NCBI RefSeq assembly: GCF_009671245.1
Contig: NZ_VTFS01000008.1
Span: 62,001 to 126,000, forward strand
DNA length: 64,000 bases
Source of the DNA: Marinicella rhabdoformis
GTDB taxonomy: Bacteria; Pseudomonadota; Gammaproteobacteria; Xanthomonadales; Marinicellaceae
Reading direction: 5' to 3'
Numbering within the stretch: position 1 is the stretch's first letter; the number at the start of each line of letters is the position of its first letter. Shown here in pieces: positions 38,789 to 48,212 of this stretch. The notes under the pieces were generated by a model. That model had not been told where the DNA came from, did no database searches, and worked only from the letters and a program-made list of their open reading frames with translations. Made by a program: the position numbers and the translations under genes.

Positions 38789-39391
38789 ATGAAAATAGAC
38801 AACGCATACAAGGCTGAAGTAACTGAGCGCAGGAGAATTGAAAAATTGGAGCAAGCAATCAAAGAGGACAATCCTTTGCGTTTGGGTTTCAATGAATATA
38901 AAAAAGAACTTTTTAGACGGTTGGGTGATAAACAAATAAGCATTAAGTCGATTCGCATGTCACTCAGTGCTGTGACTGACTTAATTAAACCCATTGGCAT
39001 GGGCGATGAGTTTGAACAGCAACACATTGATCAACACTTGATTAGAAAGCCTGGTCAGAAGGCCAACCTAACTGGCTTTATAAATTTCATTAATAATTGC
39101 AATAAGCTTGATTTGAAATTGAGGGTGGATGAGAAAAAGGCCAATGCTTATCGAAAAGGCAAATTGCAAAAGAAGCTCGTTGACTTGATGAGTGAAGATG
39201 ATGATCGGGCAGTGGAAAGGAAATGGCTGTTATATGGACTTCAGTATTTTCATAGTTTACCTATGAGAATCGCAGGTAGCTCACTTAAAAATGGAGTAAT
39301 TGATGATGTTGAAGAAGGTATTTTTGTTAATTGGAATGATAAGAAATATTTTATACCTAACAGGGAAGGCTTGTCAGAAACTGACATTTAA
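38789..39391 (+). CDS. Hypothetical protein, 5' end adjoining the IS element
   Basis: A charged, helical, lysine-rich protein of 200 residues from ATG 38789; the frame is open leftwards into the IS end. Segments such as ISIKSIRMSLSAVTDLIKPI and RAVERKWLLYGLQYFHSLPMR recall proteins carried with integrases, but no catalytic motif is visible and I cannot name a family. The original start may be the ATG at 37494 on the other side of the IS (see findings), so this copy is probably broken. Confidence 0.5.
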   Translation: MKIDNAYKAEVTERRRIEKLEQAIKEDNPLRLGFNEYKKELFRRLGDKQISIKSIRMSLSAVTDLIKPIGMGDEFEQQHIDQHLIRKPGQKANLTGFINFINNCNKLDLKLRVDEKKANAYRKGKLQKKLVDLMSEDDDRAVERKWLLYGLQYFHSLPMRIAGSSLKNGVIDDVEEGIFVNWNDKKYFIPNREGLSETDI

Positions 39392-39564
39392 TGATTAAGT
39401 GGAATTTTAAAGGATCATTCGCAGAATTAATTAACAGGTGCTTAAAACAACGCTATATATAGCTATAAACAAAATTATTATGTTTGAGTGAAATCAAATA
39501 ATATTGACCCAAGTCAAGTTGTTCGATAATCAAATGCTTAAATTATTGAACTTTATTGAAGGTT

Positions 39565-39987
39565 ATGTATCATATAGCCTGTATGAATCAATTAATTAAC
39601 AAGTCAAACGCAAAAATACAAGGCTTAGCTTTGGCGATTGTATTGCTGTTCTCTATCGGGCAGTCAATGGCTTTTTATAATTCATGCGAAATGGATTCAT
39701 CAGACCACAGTGTTCATCAAAATGTTGAACATGTGTCAATGGCTGTTGATTCAGACCCCGGCTCTATGATGGTCGTTTCTGACTCATCAATGCAGAACAT
39801 GGATGATGATTGTTGCCAAAACAATTGCATGTGTCCTCAAAGTGCATGTTCATCAGCTAACTTAATCTCGTATGCACCCAGCAAATTACTATTTTACAGT
39901 GATTCACACTCTGAACTAATGGCTAAAAATAGCATTACTTTAGACTATTTCTCAAACTCCCTATACCGTCCTCCAATCTCCTGCTAA
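39565..39987 (+). CDS. Small secreted Cys/Met/His-rich protein at the head of the copper cluster
   Basis: About 140 residues with a signal peptide (NAKIQGLALAIVLLFSIGQSMA) and a mature part rich in Met, Cys and Asp (DDDCCQNNCMCPQSACSS). Such small metal-binding proteins often lead copper operons (CopL or DUF2946-like), but the family is not certain. ATG 39565 has a GAAGG two bases upstream; ATG 39583 gives a more typical signal peptide. It is on the same strand as all following metal genes. Confidence 0.6.
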   Translation: MYHIACMNQLINKSNAKIQGLALAIVLLFSIGQSMAFYNSCEMDSSDHSVHQNVEHVSMAVDSDPGSMMVVSDSSMQNMDDDCCQNNCMCPQSACSSANLISYAPSKLLFYSDSHSELMAKNSITLDYFSNSLYRPPISC

Positions 39988-40041
39988 TACAGGATACTTG
40001 CGTCTAAATTAAGTCGGAATATCCCTTGGAATGTTTTAGTC

Positions 40042-40126
40042 AGGGGTAATAACCCCTATTGTCAAAATCCGTTAACTTCCAACTGAGGTGGTTGACATCA
40101 ATTAACTAACTATTGGTCAGTTAATT
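40042..40126 (+). promoter_or_regulatory. Two inverted repeats and a TTGACA ahead of the DUF411 gene
   Basis: AGGGGT-AATA-ACCCCT (40042-40057) is a perfect 6-bp inverted repeat. A TTGACA at 40092-40097 could be a -35 element. AATTAACTAAC-TATTG-GTCAGTTAATT (40100-40126) pairs at 10 of 11 positions and looks like an operator covering the promoter. No good -10 was found at normal spacing. The dyad is offset from the -35 unlike MerR sites, so a different regulator is implied. Confidence 0.45.
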
Positions 40127-40146
40127 AAGTACCCATAGGGGGTAAC

Positions 40147-40650
40147 ATGTTAAAAAATAAAGTATATCTGTTGGTATTGATATCAACTGTTCTTATCATT
40201 TCGGGCTGCCAAGCTTCCAGTGGAGCTTCAGATTCTGAAAGTGAAGCTCAAGGCATAGAGCTTAGGGTTTTTAAGTCTCCTACTTGTGGCTGTTGTGGAA
40301 AATGGATTGACCACATGAATGAAAGTGGTTTCAATGCAATTCATAAAAACACCCAATCACTGTCATTTATCAAAAATAACTACGATGTGCCTAAAAATCA
40401 TCGATCTTGTCATACCGCTGTATCTAAAGATGGGTATGTCTTTGAGGGTCATATCCCCGCCAAATATATTGATCAATTTCTTAAAGAAAAACCTGAAAAG
40501 CAACTAGGTTTAGTCGTACCAGGAATGCCAGTTGGAAGTCCAGGTATGGAATATCAGGATAAGTTTAGTCCCTACACAATAATGGCTTTTGATAAAGAGG
40601 GTAATTTAACTCCCTTTGCAGAGGTTTCATCATATATGGAGCAGTTTTGA
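40147..40650 (+). CDS. DUF411 metal-binding lipoprotein
   Basis: A 167-residue protein with a lipoprotein signal (LIISGC, lipid cysteine in ISGCQASS) and a DUF411 domain: VFKSPTCGCCGKWIDHM, NHRSCHTAVSKDGYVFEGH and GLVVPGMPVGSPGMEY. DUF411 proteins accompany copper and silver resistance genes and probably bind Cu in the periplasm through Cys and Met. The ribosome-binding AGGGGG just before the start is inside a small hairpin TACCC-ATAGG-GGGTA (40130-40144), which may modulate translation. Confidence 0.88.
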   Translation: MLKNKVYLLVLISTVLIISGCQASSGASDSESEAQGIELRVFKSPTCGCCGKWIDHMNESGFNAIHKNTQSLSFIKNNYDVPKNHRSCHTAVSKDGYVFEGHIPAKYIDQFLKEKPEKQLGLVVPGMPVGSPGMEYQDKFSPYTIMAFDKEGNLTPFAEVSSYMEQF

Positions 40651-40880
40651 TGACAACTTCAAAACGCTTGTCACTACCAACCTTAGCAATCTTGCTTGGC
40701 ATGCAAATTTCTACTGCTGCCGTACCTAAGTATGAGAAGGCAAGATTATTCATAAATCCACTTAGTTTCCCGCTAAACAAGCCTAGTACAAGTGGTTCAA
40801 AGGAGTATAGCTACTTTAGAAAGGCTCTCAGCGGTCTAAATAAGTCCTTTACAAACTTAATTTCCTTAAGGAGCAATTCA

Positions 40881-41468
40881 ATGGATAGCAAAGTTAATAA
40901 AAGCCGCCGAAACCTACTGTTAAGCACTGGTGCTGTAGGTGTGATAGGTGCAGGCTTCGTATCTGTGCCTTTTCTTAAATCATGGCTGCCATCAGAGCGC
41001 GCCAAGGCATTTGCGGGGCCAGTGAAGGCCAATATCTCCAAGCTGGAGAAAGGTCAAATGTTAAGTGTACTATGGCGTGGCCAGCCTATATTTATTGTCA
41101 ACAGAACAGATAAGCAAACACAAGTTCTGGATTCTTTGAATGGACGATTAAAAGATCCCTTATCAAGGTCCAGTATACAACCAAAATCTATTGAAGGTTT
41201 ATACCGGTCAAAGAAAGACAGTTTATTGGTGGTTATTGGTATTTGCACTCATTTGGGCTGTGTTCCTAAGTATTACCCGGATTTAGTCCCGCAACAGTTT
41301 GACAAAGAATGGAAAGGCGGTTTTTTCTGTCCTTGTCACAGTTCAATGTTTGATATTTCAGGTCGAGTTTTTAAGGGCTCACCAGCAGGCCGAAACCTAG
41401 ATATACCAGCTCATGTGTATTTGGATGATCACACAATTGAAATTGGAATAAATGAGGAGCAAGCATAA
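40881..41468 (+). CDS. Stand-alone Rieske iron-sulfur protein (PetA-like)
   Basis: A 195-residue protein resembling the ubiquinol-cytochrome c reductase Rieske subunit. It has a twin-arginine-like membrane anchor (SRRNLLLSTGAVGVIGAG) and both cluster-binding boxes, CTHLGC and CPCHSS. No cytochrome b or c1 gene is next to it, so a bc1 role is doubtful here. ATG 40881 has a strong AAGGAG eight bases upstream. The same frame is open back to an ATG at 40650 overlapping the DUF411 stop, giving an alternative 272-residue form. It is coupled by TAATG to the TolC gene. Confidence 0.85.
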   Translation: MDSKVNKSRRNLLLSTGAVGVIGAGFVSVPFLKSWLPSERAKAFAGPVKANISKLEKGQMLSVLWRGQPIFIVNRTDKQTQVLDSLNGRLKDPLSRSSIQPKSIEGLYRSKKDSLLVVIGICTHLGCVPKYYPDLVPQQFDKEWKGGFFCPCHSSMFDISGRVFKGSPAGRNLDIPAHVYLDDHTIEIGINEEQA

Positions 41469-42904
41469 TGAAAAAGATCAAGAATTTAAATGATGCTAGG
41501 AACTTTTCAGTTCGATTTTGGAGTTCATTAAATTTAATTACCTTTGTTGTACTCGCGCTTACAATTAACACAGCTGGTGCCAGTGACTTTGAATCTAATA
41601 GACCTCTTACCATGAATCATGCAATTGATTTAGGGCTGAAAAACGACCCATGGTTAAAAGGCAATGAGCATTCACAGTTTGAGGTTGAGTCAATGGCTAT
41701 TTCAGCTGGACAGCTTCCAGATCCAAAGATCTCTTTGGGAGTGGCAAATATTGGCGCTGACAATTTTGATTTCGGGCAAGAGCCAATGACCCAATTTAAA
41801 GTTGGGTTTTCACAAATGATACCCAGAGGAAAAAGTCTGTCTTTGAGACAAGAAAAGCTTAACACCTTGGCCAAACAGTTTCCCCATCAAAGAGAAAATA
41901 GAAAAGCCCAACTGGCCTTACAGATTGGTAAGTTGTGGCTTAGTGCTTATCAGGAACAAGAAAGTATTCGATTGATTGAAAAGGACAGGTCCCTATTTGA
42001 GCACCTTGTAGATGTGGCTGAGGCAAGCTATTCATCAGGTAGGGGTAAAACTCGACAGCACGATATAGTTCGGGCTCAGCTTGAGCTAACACGTTTAGAA
42101 GACAGGTTAACCATGCTCAGCCAAAATTTAGAGGCCAACCTTAAACAATTGAGTGAGTTCATAAGTGGGTACTATCTTGATCAATACACTCAATACTCAG
42201 GTGATTACTGGACAGGTGATATCAAATTAGCTGGCAATCTGCCTGAAATTAAACTGATGTATCAAGGTAAATTGGACTTAAGTTCGCAAATACCTACAGA
42301 AATATTATTAGAAATGTTTGTGAGTCACCCAGCAGTGGATGCCTTAAACATGAGAATCAAAGCAGAGGAAGTGAATGTAGAACTGGCTGAGCAAAAGTAT
42401 AAGCCAGCATGGGGCTTAAACGCCAGCTACGGATATAGAGATGATGCTGATAACAACATGTCCAGAGCTGATCTGTTTTCAGTGGGAATCTCATTTGATT
42501 TACCTATTTTTACAAAAAATCGTCAGGATCAAGATCTAAAAGCGGCAGTCTCTTCTTTAGATTCAATTGAGACACAAAAGTGGCAGTTACTCAGAAAATT
42601 GATGTCTTCATTTGAAACTCACAAAGCACAATTAATTCGTCTCAATCAAAGAAAAGAGCTGTATGCCAATCAATTATTACCCCAAATGAATGAACAGGCA
42701 GAGGCATCTTTAACAGCTTATACAAATGATGATGGTGATTTTGCCGAAGTTGTCAGGGCAAGGATTGCTGAACTAAATGCTCAAATTGATGCTTTGAAAA
42801 TCAATGTAAGTATTCAAAAAACAATTATCGAATTAAATTATTTATTTATGGATGATGCTGGCGCAATTGCTGCTTCAGTTCCGGAGAAAACTAATGACCA
42901 ATAA
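41468..42904 (+). CDS. TolC-family outer membrane efflux protein (CusC-like)
   Basis: The outer-membrane channel of the tripartite heavy-metal efflux pump (478 residues). An unusually long N-terminal region precedes the signal hydrophobic stretch (LITFVVLALTINTAGAS). Two outer membrane efflux repeats are visible, with helical hairpins rich in Gln and Leu and the LFSVGISFDLPIF strand. The ATG overlaps the Rieske stop, and the 3' end overlaps the adaptor gene by 11 bases. Confidence 0.88.
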   Translation: MKKIKNLNDARNFSVRFWSSLNLITFVVLALTINTAGASDFESNRPLTMNHAIDLGLKNDPWLKGNEHSQFEVESMAISAGQLPDPKISLGVANIGADNFDFGQEPMTQFKVGFSQMIPRGKSLSLRQEKLNTLAKQFPHQRENRKAQLALQIGKLWLSAYQEQESIRLIEKDRSLFEHLVDVAEASYSSGRGKTRQHDIVRAQLELTRLEDRLTMLSQNLEANLKQLSEFISGYYLDQYTQYSGDYWTGDIKLAGNLPEIKLMYQGKLDLSSQIPTEILLEMFVSHPAVDALNMRIKAEEVNVELAEQKYKPAWGLNASYGYRDDADNNMSRADLFSVGISFDLPIFTKNRQDQDLKAAVSSLDSIETQKWQLLRKLMSSFETHKAQLIRLNQRKELYANQLLPQMNEQAEASLTAYTNDDGDFAEVVRARIAELNAQIDALKINVSIQKTIIELNYLFMDDAGAIAASVPEKTNDQ

Positions 42905-44672
42905 TACCAAGCAAACCAAAGGAATAATCATAGGATTAATTATCGGTATCCTACTCACCTTTTTATTCAATATGTTCTTTATGGAAGGATCCATTGATGG
43001 AGACTCATCCAATCAATCTGGCAGCAAGAATGATCCACTTTATTGGGTTGCACCTATGGACCCTAACTACAGGAGAGATAAACCCGGCAAATCTCCAATG
43101 GGAATGGACTTGATTCCTTATTACGGTGATGACGGTGATTCCAGCGAATCAGGTGTTGGCACTATTAAAATTTCGCCAGATGTTGTTAATAATCTAGGTG
43201 TCAGAACTGTTCAGGTTAAAAGGCAATCCATTCATACAGAGATCAAGACTGTTGGTTATGTTCAATATGATGAAGATTCGCTTGTTCATGTACACCCAAG
43301 AGTCGAAGGGTGGATTGAGAAATTACATATCAAAGCAGGAGGTGATCCCGTCGAAGAAGGTGCGCCACTGTATGAAATTTACTCTCCAGAATTGGTCAAT
43401 GCACAAGAAGAGTATTTACTGGCCTTGGGTCGCAAAAATGTAAGGTTGATTGAAGCGGCCAAGATGCGACTCGAATCACTGCAGCTTTCTAAGCGCCATA
43501 TAGATCAGTTAAAAAGCACCAGAAAAATAGCACAAAGAGTTACTTTCTATGCCCCTCAAAGTGGCGTTGTTGATAACCTGAATATCAGAGAGGGTAACTT
43601 TGTTAAACCTGGAAATACAATCATGTCAATAGGATCATTGGATGAGGTATGGGTTGAGGCTGAGGTTTTTGAAAGACAAGCTAATTTACTCAAACTGAAC
43701 CAAAAAGTTACCATGACACTTGACTTCATTCCTGGAAAGAAGTGGATAGGACAAGTTGATTATATCTATCCAACCTTGGATGCTAAAACAAGAACATTAA
43801 GAGTAAGACTAAGGTTTGAAAACCCTGATGGGGTTTTTAAGCCTAACATGTTTGCTCAAGTTAATATCCATTCATATAGCATGGATGATGCAGTTCTAAT
43901 TCCAACCGAAGCTGTCATCAGGACAGGCAATTCAAACAGAGTTGTACTGGCATTGGGAGAGGGTCGGTTCAAATCCATCAATGTTGGTATCGGTCGATAT
44001 TATGAGGAATATGCTGAAATCACCGAAGGTTTGACTGTTGGAGACGAAGTTGTCGCATCTGCTCAATTCTTATTGGATTCAGAGTCGAGTAAAACATCAG
44101 ATTTCAAAAGAATGGAAACCAGTCTTGATAGACCACAAAGCGTTTGGGTTGAAGCCCTGATTAATAGCGTGATGCTAGATCATAAAATGATTAATGTAAC
44201 TCATCAGCCAATTGACCAATGGGATTGGCCTGAAATGACTATGGACTTTATTACTACTTCAGATGTTGATTTGGGCGAGTTAACTGAAGGTGGCACTGCT
44301 CATATTCAAATTGAAGAAATAAAGGAGGGTCAATATAGGGTTACAGGTATTCATGTCCCTTCCGGGAATGATGATGGCGAAATTGATCATTCAGGCCATG
44401 ATATGAATGGTTCACAAATGGACGATTCAGAGATGGATCACTCACAAATGGATCACTCACAGATGGACGATTCAGAGATGGATCACTCACAGATGGATCA
44501 CTCACAGATGGATCACTCACAGATGGATCACTCACAGATGGATCACTCACAAATGGATCACTCACAAATGGACGATTCTCAGATGAATCATAGCAATCAT
44601 CAAATGAAGGGGTCAAAACAAGAAAAGGATGATAAGGACTCTGATGGCGAAGACAACGGGGACAAGCAATGA
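42894..44672 (+). CDS. RND efflux periplasmic adaptor with HMBD, CusF-like domain and pentapeptide tail (CusB-like)
   Basis: The membrane-fusion subunit (592 residues). In order: an N-terminal membrane helix (GIIIGLIIGILLTFLFNMFF), a heavy-metal-binding segment (YWVAPMDPNYRRDKPGKSPM), the HlyD-type barrel and lipoyl regions (HVHPRVEGWIEKLHIKAGG), and then a fused CusF-like domain around residues 425-500 (HQPIDQWDWPEMTMDF). From about 509 there are eleven MD(H/D)S(Q/E) repeats rich in Met, His and Asp. CusF-like and Met-rich parts indicate Cu(I)/Ag(I). ATG 42894 lies inside the end of the TolC gene. Confidence 0.92.
   Translation: MTNNTKQTKGIIIGLIIGILLTFLFNMFFMEGSIDGDSSNQSGSKNDPLYWVAPMDPNYRRDKPGKSPMGMDLIPYYGDDGDSSESGVGTIKISPDVVNNLGVRTVQVKRQSIHTEIKTVGYVQYDEDSLVHVHPRVEGWIEKLHIKAGGDPVEEGAPLYEIYSPELVNAQEEYLLALGRKNVRLIEAAKMRLESLQLSKRHIDQLKSTRKIAQRVTFYAPQSGVVDNLNIREGNFVKPGNTIMSIGSLDEVWVEAEVFERQANLLKLNQKVTMTLDFIPGKKWIGQVDYIYPTLDAKTRTLRVRLRFENPDGVFKPNMFAQVNIHSYSMDDAVLIPTEAVIRTGNSNRVVLALGEGRFKSINVGIGRYYEEYAEITEGLTVGDEVVASAQFLLDSESSKTSDFKRMETSLDRPQSVWVEALINSVMLDHKMINVTHQPIDQWDWPEMTMDFITTSDVDLGELTEGGTAHIQIEEIKEGQYRVTGIHVPSGNDDGEIDHSGHDMNGSQMDDSEMDHSQMDHSQMDDSEMDHSQMDHSQMDHSQMDHSQMDHSQMDHSQMDDSQMNHSNHQMKGSKQEKDDKDSDGEDNGDKQ
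44418..44597 (+). repeat. 15-bp tandem repeat encoding MD(H/D)S(Q/E)
   Basis: Eleven in-frame 15-bp units from 44418 to 44582, typically ATGGATCACTCACAG, and a degenerate twelfth to 44597. Three units carry DDS rather than DHS. Because 15 is a multiple of three, gain or loss of units changes the length of the metal-binding tail without a frameshift. Confidence 0.95.
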
Positions 44673-47600
44673 TTGAAGCAGTAATCAAGTGGTCAGTTGG
44701 CAACAGGTTTTTTGTGTTGTTGGCGACATTTATGCTTGTAGGCTTTGGATTGTTCTCTTTAAAGAATACACCTGTAGATGCTTTGCCAGATTTATCTGAC
44801 GTTCAAGTAATCATAAAAACAACCTATCCAGGCCAAGCACCACAAGTGGTCGAAGATCAAGTTACATATCCTTTGACTACGGCCATGTTGTCTGTTCCAG
44901 GAGCCGTAACAGTTAGAGGCTATTCATTTTTCGGAGACTCATATGTTTATGTAATTTTTGATGAAAAAACTGATCTCTACTGGGCTCGTTCAAGGGTGTT
45001 GGAATATTTAAGTCAAGTTGCACCATCATTGCCGGCAAACGCAAGGCCACAATTGGGCCCGGATGCTACAGGAGTTGGTTGGGTCTATTTATATGCTTTA
45101 GTAGACAGGACAGGTAAAAATGATATTGGCCAGCTTAGAAGCCTACAAGATTGGTTTTTGAAGTATGAATTGCAAACAGTTGCTGGCGTGTCTGAAGTGG
45201 CAGCATTAGGAGGTATGGTCAAACAATATCAAGTCAAAGTGTACCCGGATAAGTTGCGTGCATTAAACATTCCACTCTCGCACATACAAATGGCAATACA
45301 GAGGGGTAACCAAGAAATAGGAGCATCGGTTGTAGAAATGTCCGAAGCTGAATACATGGTTAGGGCAACTGGTTATATAGAGAATGAAGATGATTTAAGA
45401 AACATCCCGCTTGGTACGAATGTAAATGGCACTCCTTTGCTATTAAAAGATGTGGCAGATATCGGGCTGGGCCCACAAATGCGAAGGGGAATTGCTGAAC
45501 TCAATGGTGAAGGCGAAACAGTAGGTGGCATTATTATCATGAGATATGGTGAGAATGCTCAGAAAACGATTGATGGAGTTAAAGCCAAACTGGAAGAGTT
45601 GAAGCTTGGATTGCCAGAGGGCGTTGAAGTTGTTCCTGTTTATGACCGCAGTGCTCTGATTGAAAGAGCTGTAGATAACCTTTGGATTAAGTTACTTGAA
45701 GAGTTTGCTGTTGTGGCACTGGTTTGCATGATCTTTTTGTTTCATGTCCGCTCATCTTTGGTTGCTATTTTATCCTTACCTGTTGGCATTCTAACCGCAT
45801 TTATCATCATGTACTACCAAGGTTTGAATGCCAACATCATGTCTTTGGGAGGCATTGCGATTGCAATTGGTGCGATGATTGATGGCGCCATTGTGATGAT
45901 TGAAAACATGCACAAACACATGGAAAGGACAAAAGTGACTGCTGAGAACCGGTGGAAAATTGTGGCTGAATCTGCCAGTGAAGTTGGCCCGGCTCTGTTT
46001 TTCAGTTTGCTTATCATTACAGTCAGTTTTGTACCCGTTTTCACTCTTGAGGCGCAAGAGGGACGAATGTTCTCCCCACTGGCTTTTACAAAAACTTATG
46101 CCATGGCTGCATCAGCTGCATTGGCAATCACATTGGTACCTGTTTTGATGGGGTATTTCATCAGGGGCAAGGTACTTCCTGAGCATAAAAATCCAGTCAA
46201 TAGACTACTAACAGCAATATACCTTCCTCTTTTAAAACAAGTATTACGGTTCCCAAAATTGACACTTGTTTTTGCGTTGTTGGTGCTATTGGCTGGCTTT
46301 TGGCCAGTAAACAAGATAGGTAGTGAGTTTATCCCTCCCTTGGATGAAGGTGACTTGATGTATATGCCTACAACGTATCCGGGTATCTCTATCGGTAAGG
46401 CTCGAGAGCTATTACAGCAAACAGATAAATTAATTAAAACTGTTCCTGAAGTGGAGACTGTTTTTGGCAAGGTTGGCCGAGCTGAAACGGCAACTGACCC
46501 AGCACCATTAACAATGATTGAGACATTTATTCAGTTAAAGCCACGGGATCAGTGGCGTGAAGGTGTTGATACCGAAAGCCTTAAAAAGGAACTTGATGCG
46601 TTAGTCAAACTACCAGGTGTTACTAATGCCTGGGTAATGCCGATTAAAACCAGAATTGATATGTTAGCAACGGGTATTAAAACGCCTGTGGGTATAAAAA
46701 TATCAGGTCCCGAGCTTAATGAAATCCAAGGAATTGGTAAACAAATTGAGGAGATACTAAAAGACGTACCAGGCACAGCATCTGTGTATTCGGAACGTGT
46801 TGCAGGTGGACGATACATTAAGGTTGATATTGATCGTGAGAAGGCGGCAAGATTTAATCTAAATATTGCCGATGTTCAGCAGGTTATAGCCTCAGCCATT
46901 GGTGGCATGAATGTTACCCAAACGGTTGAAGGCCTTGAAAGATATCCAGTAAATATCAGATACCCTCAAGACTACAGAAACTCACCTGAAAAGCTATCAC
47001 TGTTGCCCATCGTTACACCAAGCAATCAAAGAATTGCACTTGGTGATGTTGCTAATATTATTGTTGAAGATGGTCCTCCTGGTATCAAGAGCGAAAATGC
47101 CAGATTGAACGGGTGGTCATTTGTCGACATTGAGGGAGTTGATGTAGGTACATATGTTGTCGAAGCTCAACAAGTTGTAAAAAATCAACTTGATTTGCCT
47201 GCAGGTTACTCAATCAGTTGGTCTGGGCAATATGAGTACATGCTGCGCGCCAAAGAAAAGCTGACATATGTTATTCCTTTGACTTTAGGGATCATCATTA
47301 TTCTTCTATTCATTAACTTTAGAAACTTCACAGAAGTTGCCATCATCATGGGCACGCTTCCTTTGGCGATGGTTGGCAGTGTGTGGTTAATGTATTTGGA
47401 AGGTTTTAACTTTTCTGTGGCAGTAGGTGTTGGCTTCATCGCTTTGGCTGGTGTCGCTGTAGAAATAGGTGTGATTATGCTGGTCTATCTCAACCAGGCT
47501 TATCAAAGCATGATTCATGACTGTAATAAAGACCAAACCAAACCAACTATTGAGGCACTGAAAAAAGCTGTGACTCAAGGCGCTGGGATGCGTGTTAGAC

Positions 47601-47815
47601 CCGTCATGATGACTGCTGCAGCCATTATTGTTGGCTTATTACCCATTTTATATGGAACAGGTACTGGCTCTGAGGTTATGAGTAGGATTGCAGCTCCCAT
47701 GGTTGGAGGAATGATCAGTGCTTTGATTTTAACCTTGTTGGTATTACCTGTTGTTTATTATCTGTGGCGCTCTCGTGCCATTAAAAATCAATCTTTAACT
47801 GAGGAAAAATTATGA
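44669..47815 (+). CDS. cusA: Heavy-metal RND efflux pump, CusA type
   Basis: The proton-driven inner-membrane pump (1048 residues, family length). The N terminus (VIKWSVGNRFFVLLATFMLV, NTPVDALPDLSDVQVIIKT) and helix 4 with IGAMIDGAIVMIENMHKHME match the monovalent Cu/Ag branch more than CzcA. The C-terminal RPVMMTAAAIIVGLLPIL is also typical. It is linked to the adaptor by ATGA, and its own stop overlaps the CopC gene. Together with the TolC and adaptor proteins it would expel Cu(I) or Ag(I) across both membranes. Confidence 0.93.
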   Translation: MIEAVIKWSVGNRFFVLLATFMLVGFGLFSLKNTPVDALPDLSDVQVIIKTTYPGQAPQVVEDQVTYPLTTAMLSVPGAVTVRGYSFFGDSYVYVIFDEKTDLYWARSRVLEYLSQVAPSLPANARPQLGPDATGVGWVYLYALVDRTGKNDIGQLRSLQDWFLKYELQTVAGVSEVAALGGMVKQYQVKVYPDKLRALNIPLSHIQMAIQRGNQEIGASVVEMSEAEYMVRATGYIENEDDLRNIPLGTNVNGTPLLLKDVADIGLGPQMRRGIAELNGEGETVGGIIIMRYGENAQKTIDGVKAKLEELKLGLPEGVEVVPVYDRSALIERAVDNLWIKLLEEFAVVALVCMIFLFHVRSSLVAILSLPVGILTAFIIMYYQGLNANIMSLGGIAIAIGAMIDGAIVMIENMHKHMERTKVTAENRWKIVAESASEVGPALFFSLLIITVSFVPVFTLEAQEGRMFSPLAFTKTYAMAASAALAITLVPVLMGYFIRGKVLPEHKNPVNRLLTAIYLPLLKQVLRFPKLTLVFALLVLLAGFWPVNKIGSEFIPPLDEGDLMYMPTTYPGISIGKARELLQQTDKLIKTVPEVETVFGKVGRAETATDPAPLTMIETFIQLKPRDQWREGVDTESLKKELDALVKLPGVTNAWVMPIKTRIDMLATGIKTPVGIKISGPELNEIQGIGKQIEEILKDVPGTASVYSERVAGGRYIKVDIDREKAARFNLNIADVQQVIASAIGGMNVTQTVEGLERYPVNIRYPQDYRNSPEKLSLLPIVTPSNQRIALGDVANIIVEDGPPGIKSENARLNGWSFVDIEGVDVGTYVVEAQQVVKNQLDLPAGYSISWSGQYEYMLRAKEKLTYVIPLTLGIIIILLFINFRNFTEVAIIMGTLPLAMVGSVWLMYLEGFNFSVAVGVGFIALAGVAVEIGVIMLVYLNQAYQSMIHDCNKDQTKPTIEALKKAVTQGAGMRVRPVMMTAAAIIVGLLPILYGTGTGSEVMSRIAAPMVGGMISALILTLLVLPVVYYLWRSRAIKNQSLTEEKL

Positions 47816-48195
47816 AAATTAAAAGTTTATTTGTTTTAACACTGTTGTTATTCAGTGGTGTTTTGTTGGCACACTCCAATATAAAAAGCTCTAGCCCATC
47901 AGATGGTGAAATGCTCAATGAAAGTCCAGAGATAATTTCACTGGCGTTTCTAAATCCGGTGAAATTAATCAAATTAAAGCTAGTTGGTTCAGACCAAAAG
48001 GAGGTTAAAACGGATTTCAAACCATCCATGAGTGATCGTTCAGAATACAGAATTTCCCCAGAAAAATTGCCTGATGGCGAATACACAGTTTTCTGGACAA
48101 TTATGGGTGTAGATGGTCACAAGATGAAAGACGAGTTTAAGTTTAAAGTGATGAATATGTCGAAAGATGAACATCATGATGGACATGATCACTGA
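47812..48195 (+). CDS. copC: Copper resistance protein CopC
   Basis: A periplasmic copper-binding beta-barrel (127 residues). After the signal peptide the mature N terminus is AHSNIKSSSPSDGE, with the histidine of the copper site, and DGEYTVFWTIMGVDGHKMKD has the conserved His near the C terminus. An extra His-rich end (DEHHDGHDH) may add metal binding. It is coupled to cusA by ATGA and followed at once by CopD. Confidence 0.9.
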   Translation: MKIKSLFVLTLLLFSGVLLAHSNIKSSSPSDGEMLNESPEIISLAFLNPVKLIKLKLVGSDQKEVKTDFKPSMSDRSEYRISPEKLPDGEYTVFWTIMGVDGHKMKDEFKFKVMNMSKDEHHDGHDH

Positions 48196-48212
48196 TTGAG
48201 GCATTGACTGTA

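Noticed and set aside
39504-39517. MerR-type operator before the small Cys-rich gene
   Set aside because: TTGAC-N4-GTCAA is a dyad, but no -10 occurs at 19-20 bases from the TTGACC, unlike the clear site at 50103.
41371-41874. Minus-strand frames opposite the Rieske/TolC junction
   Set aside because: Antisense to overlapping + strand genes with recognised domains.
44341-44703. Minus-strand 120-codon frame opposite the CusB tail
   Set aside because: It exists only because the 15-bp repeat is open in several frames; its protein is a repetitive SDPSV array without a start signal.
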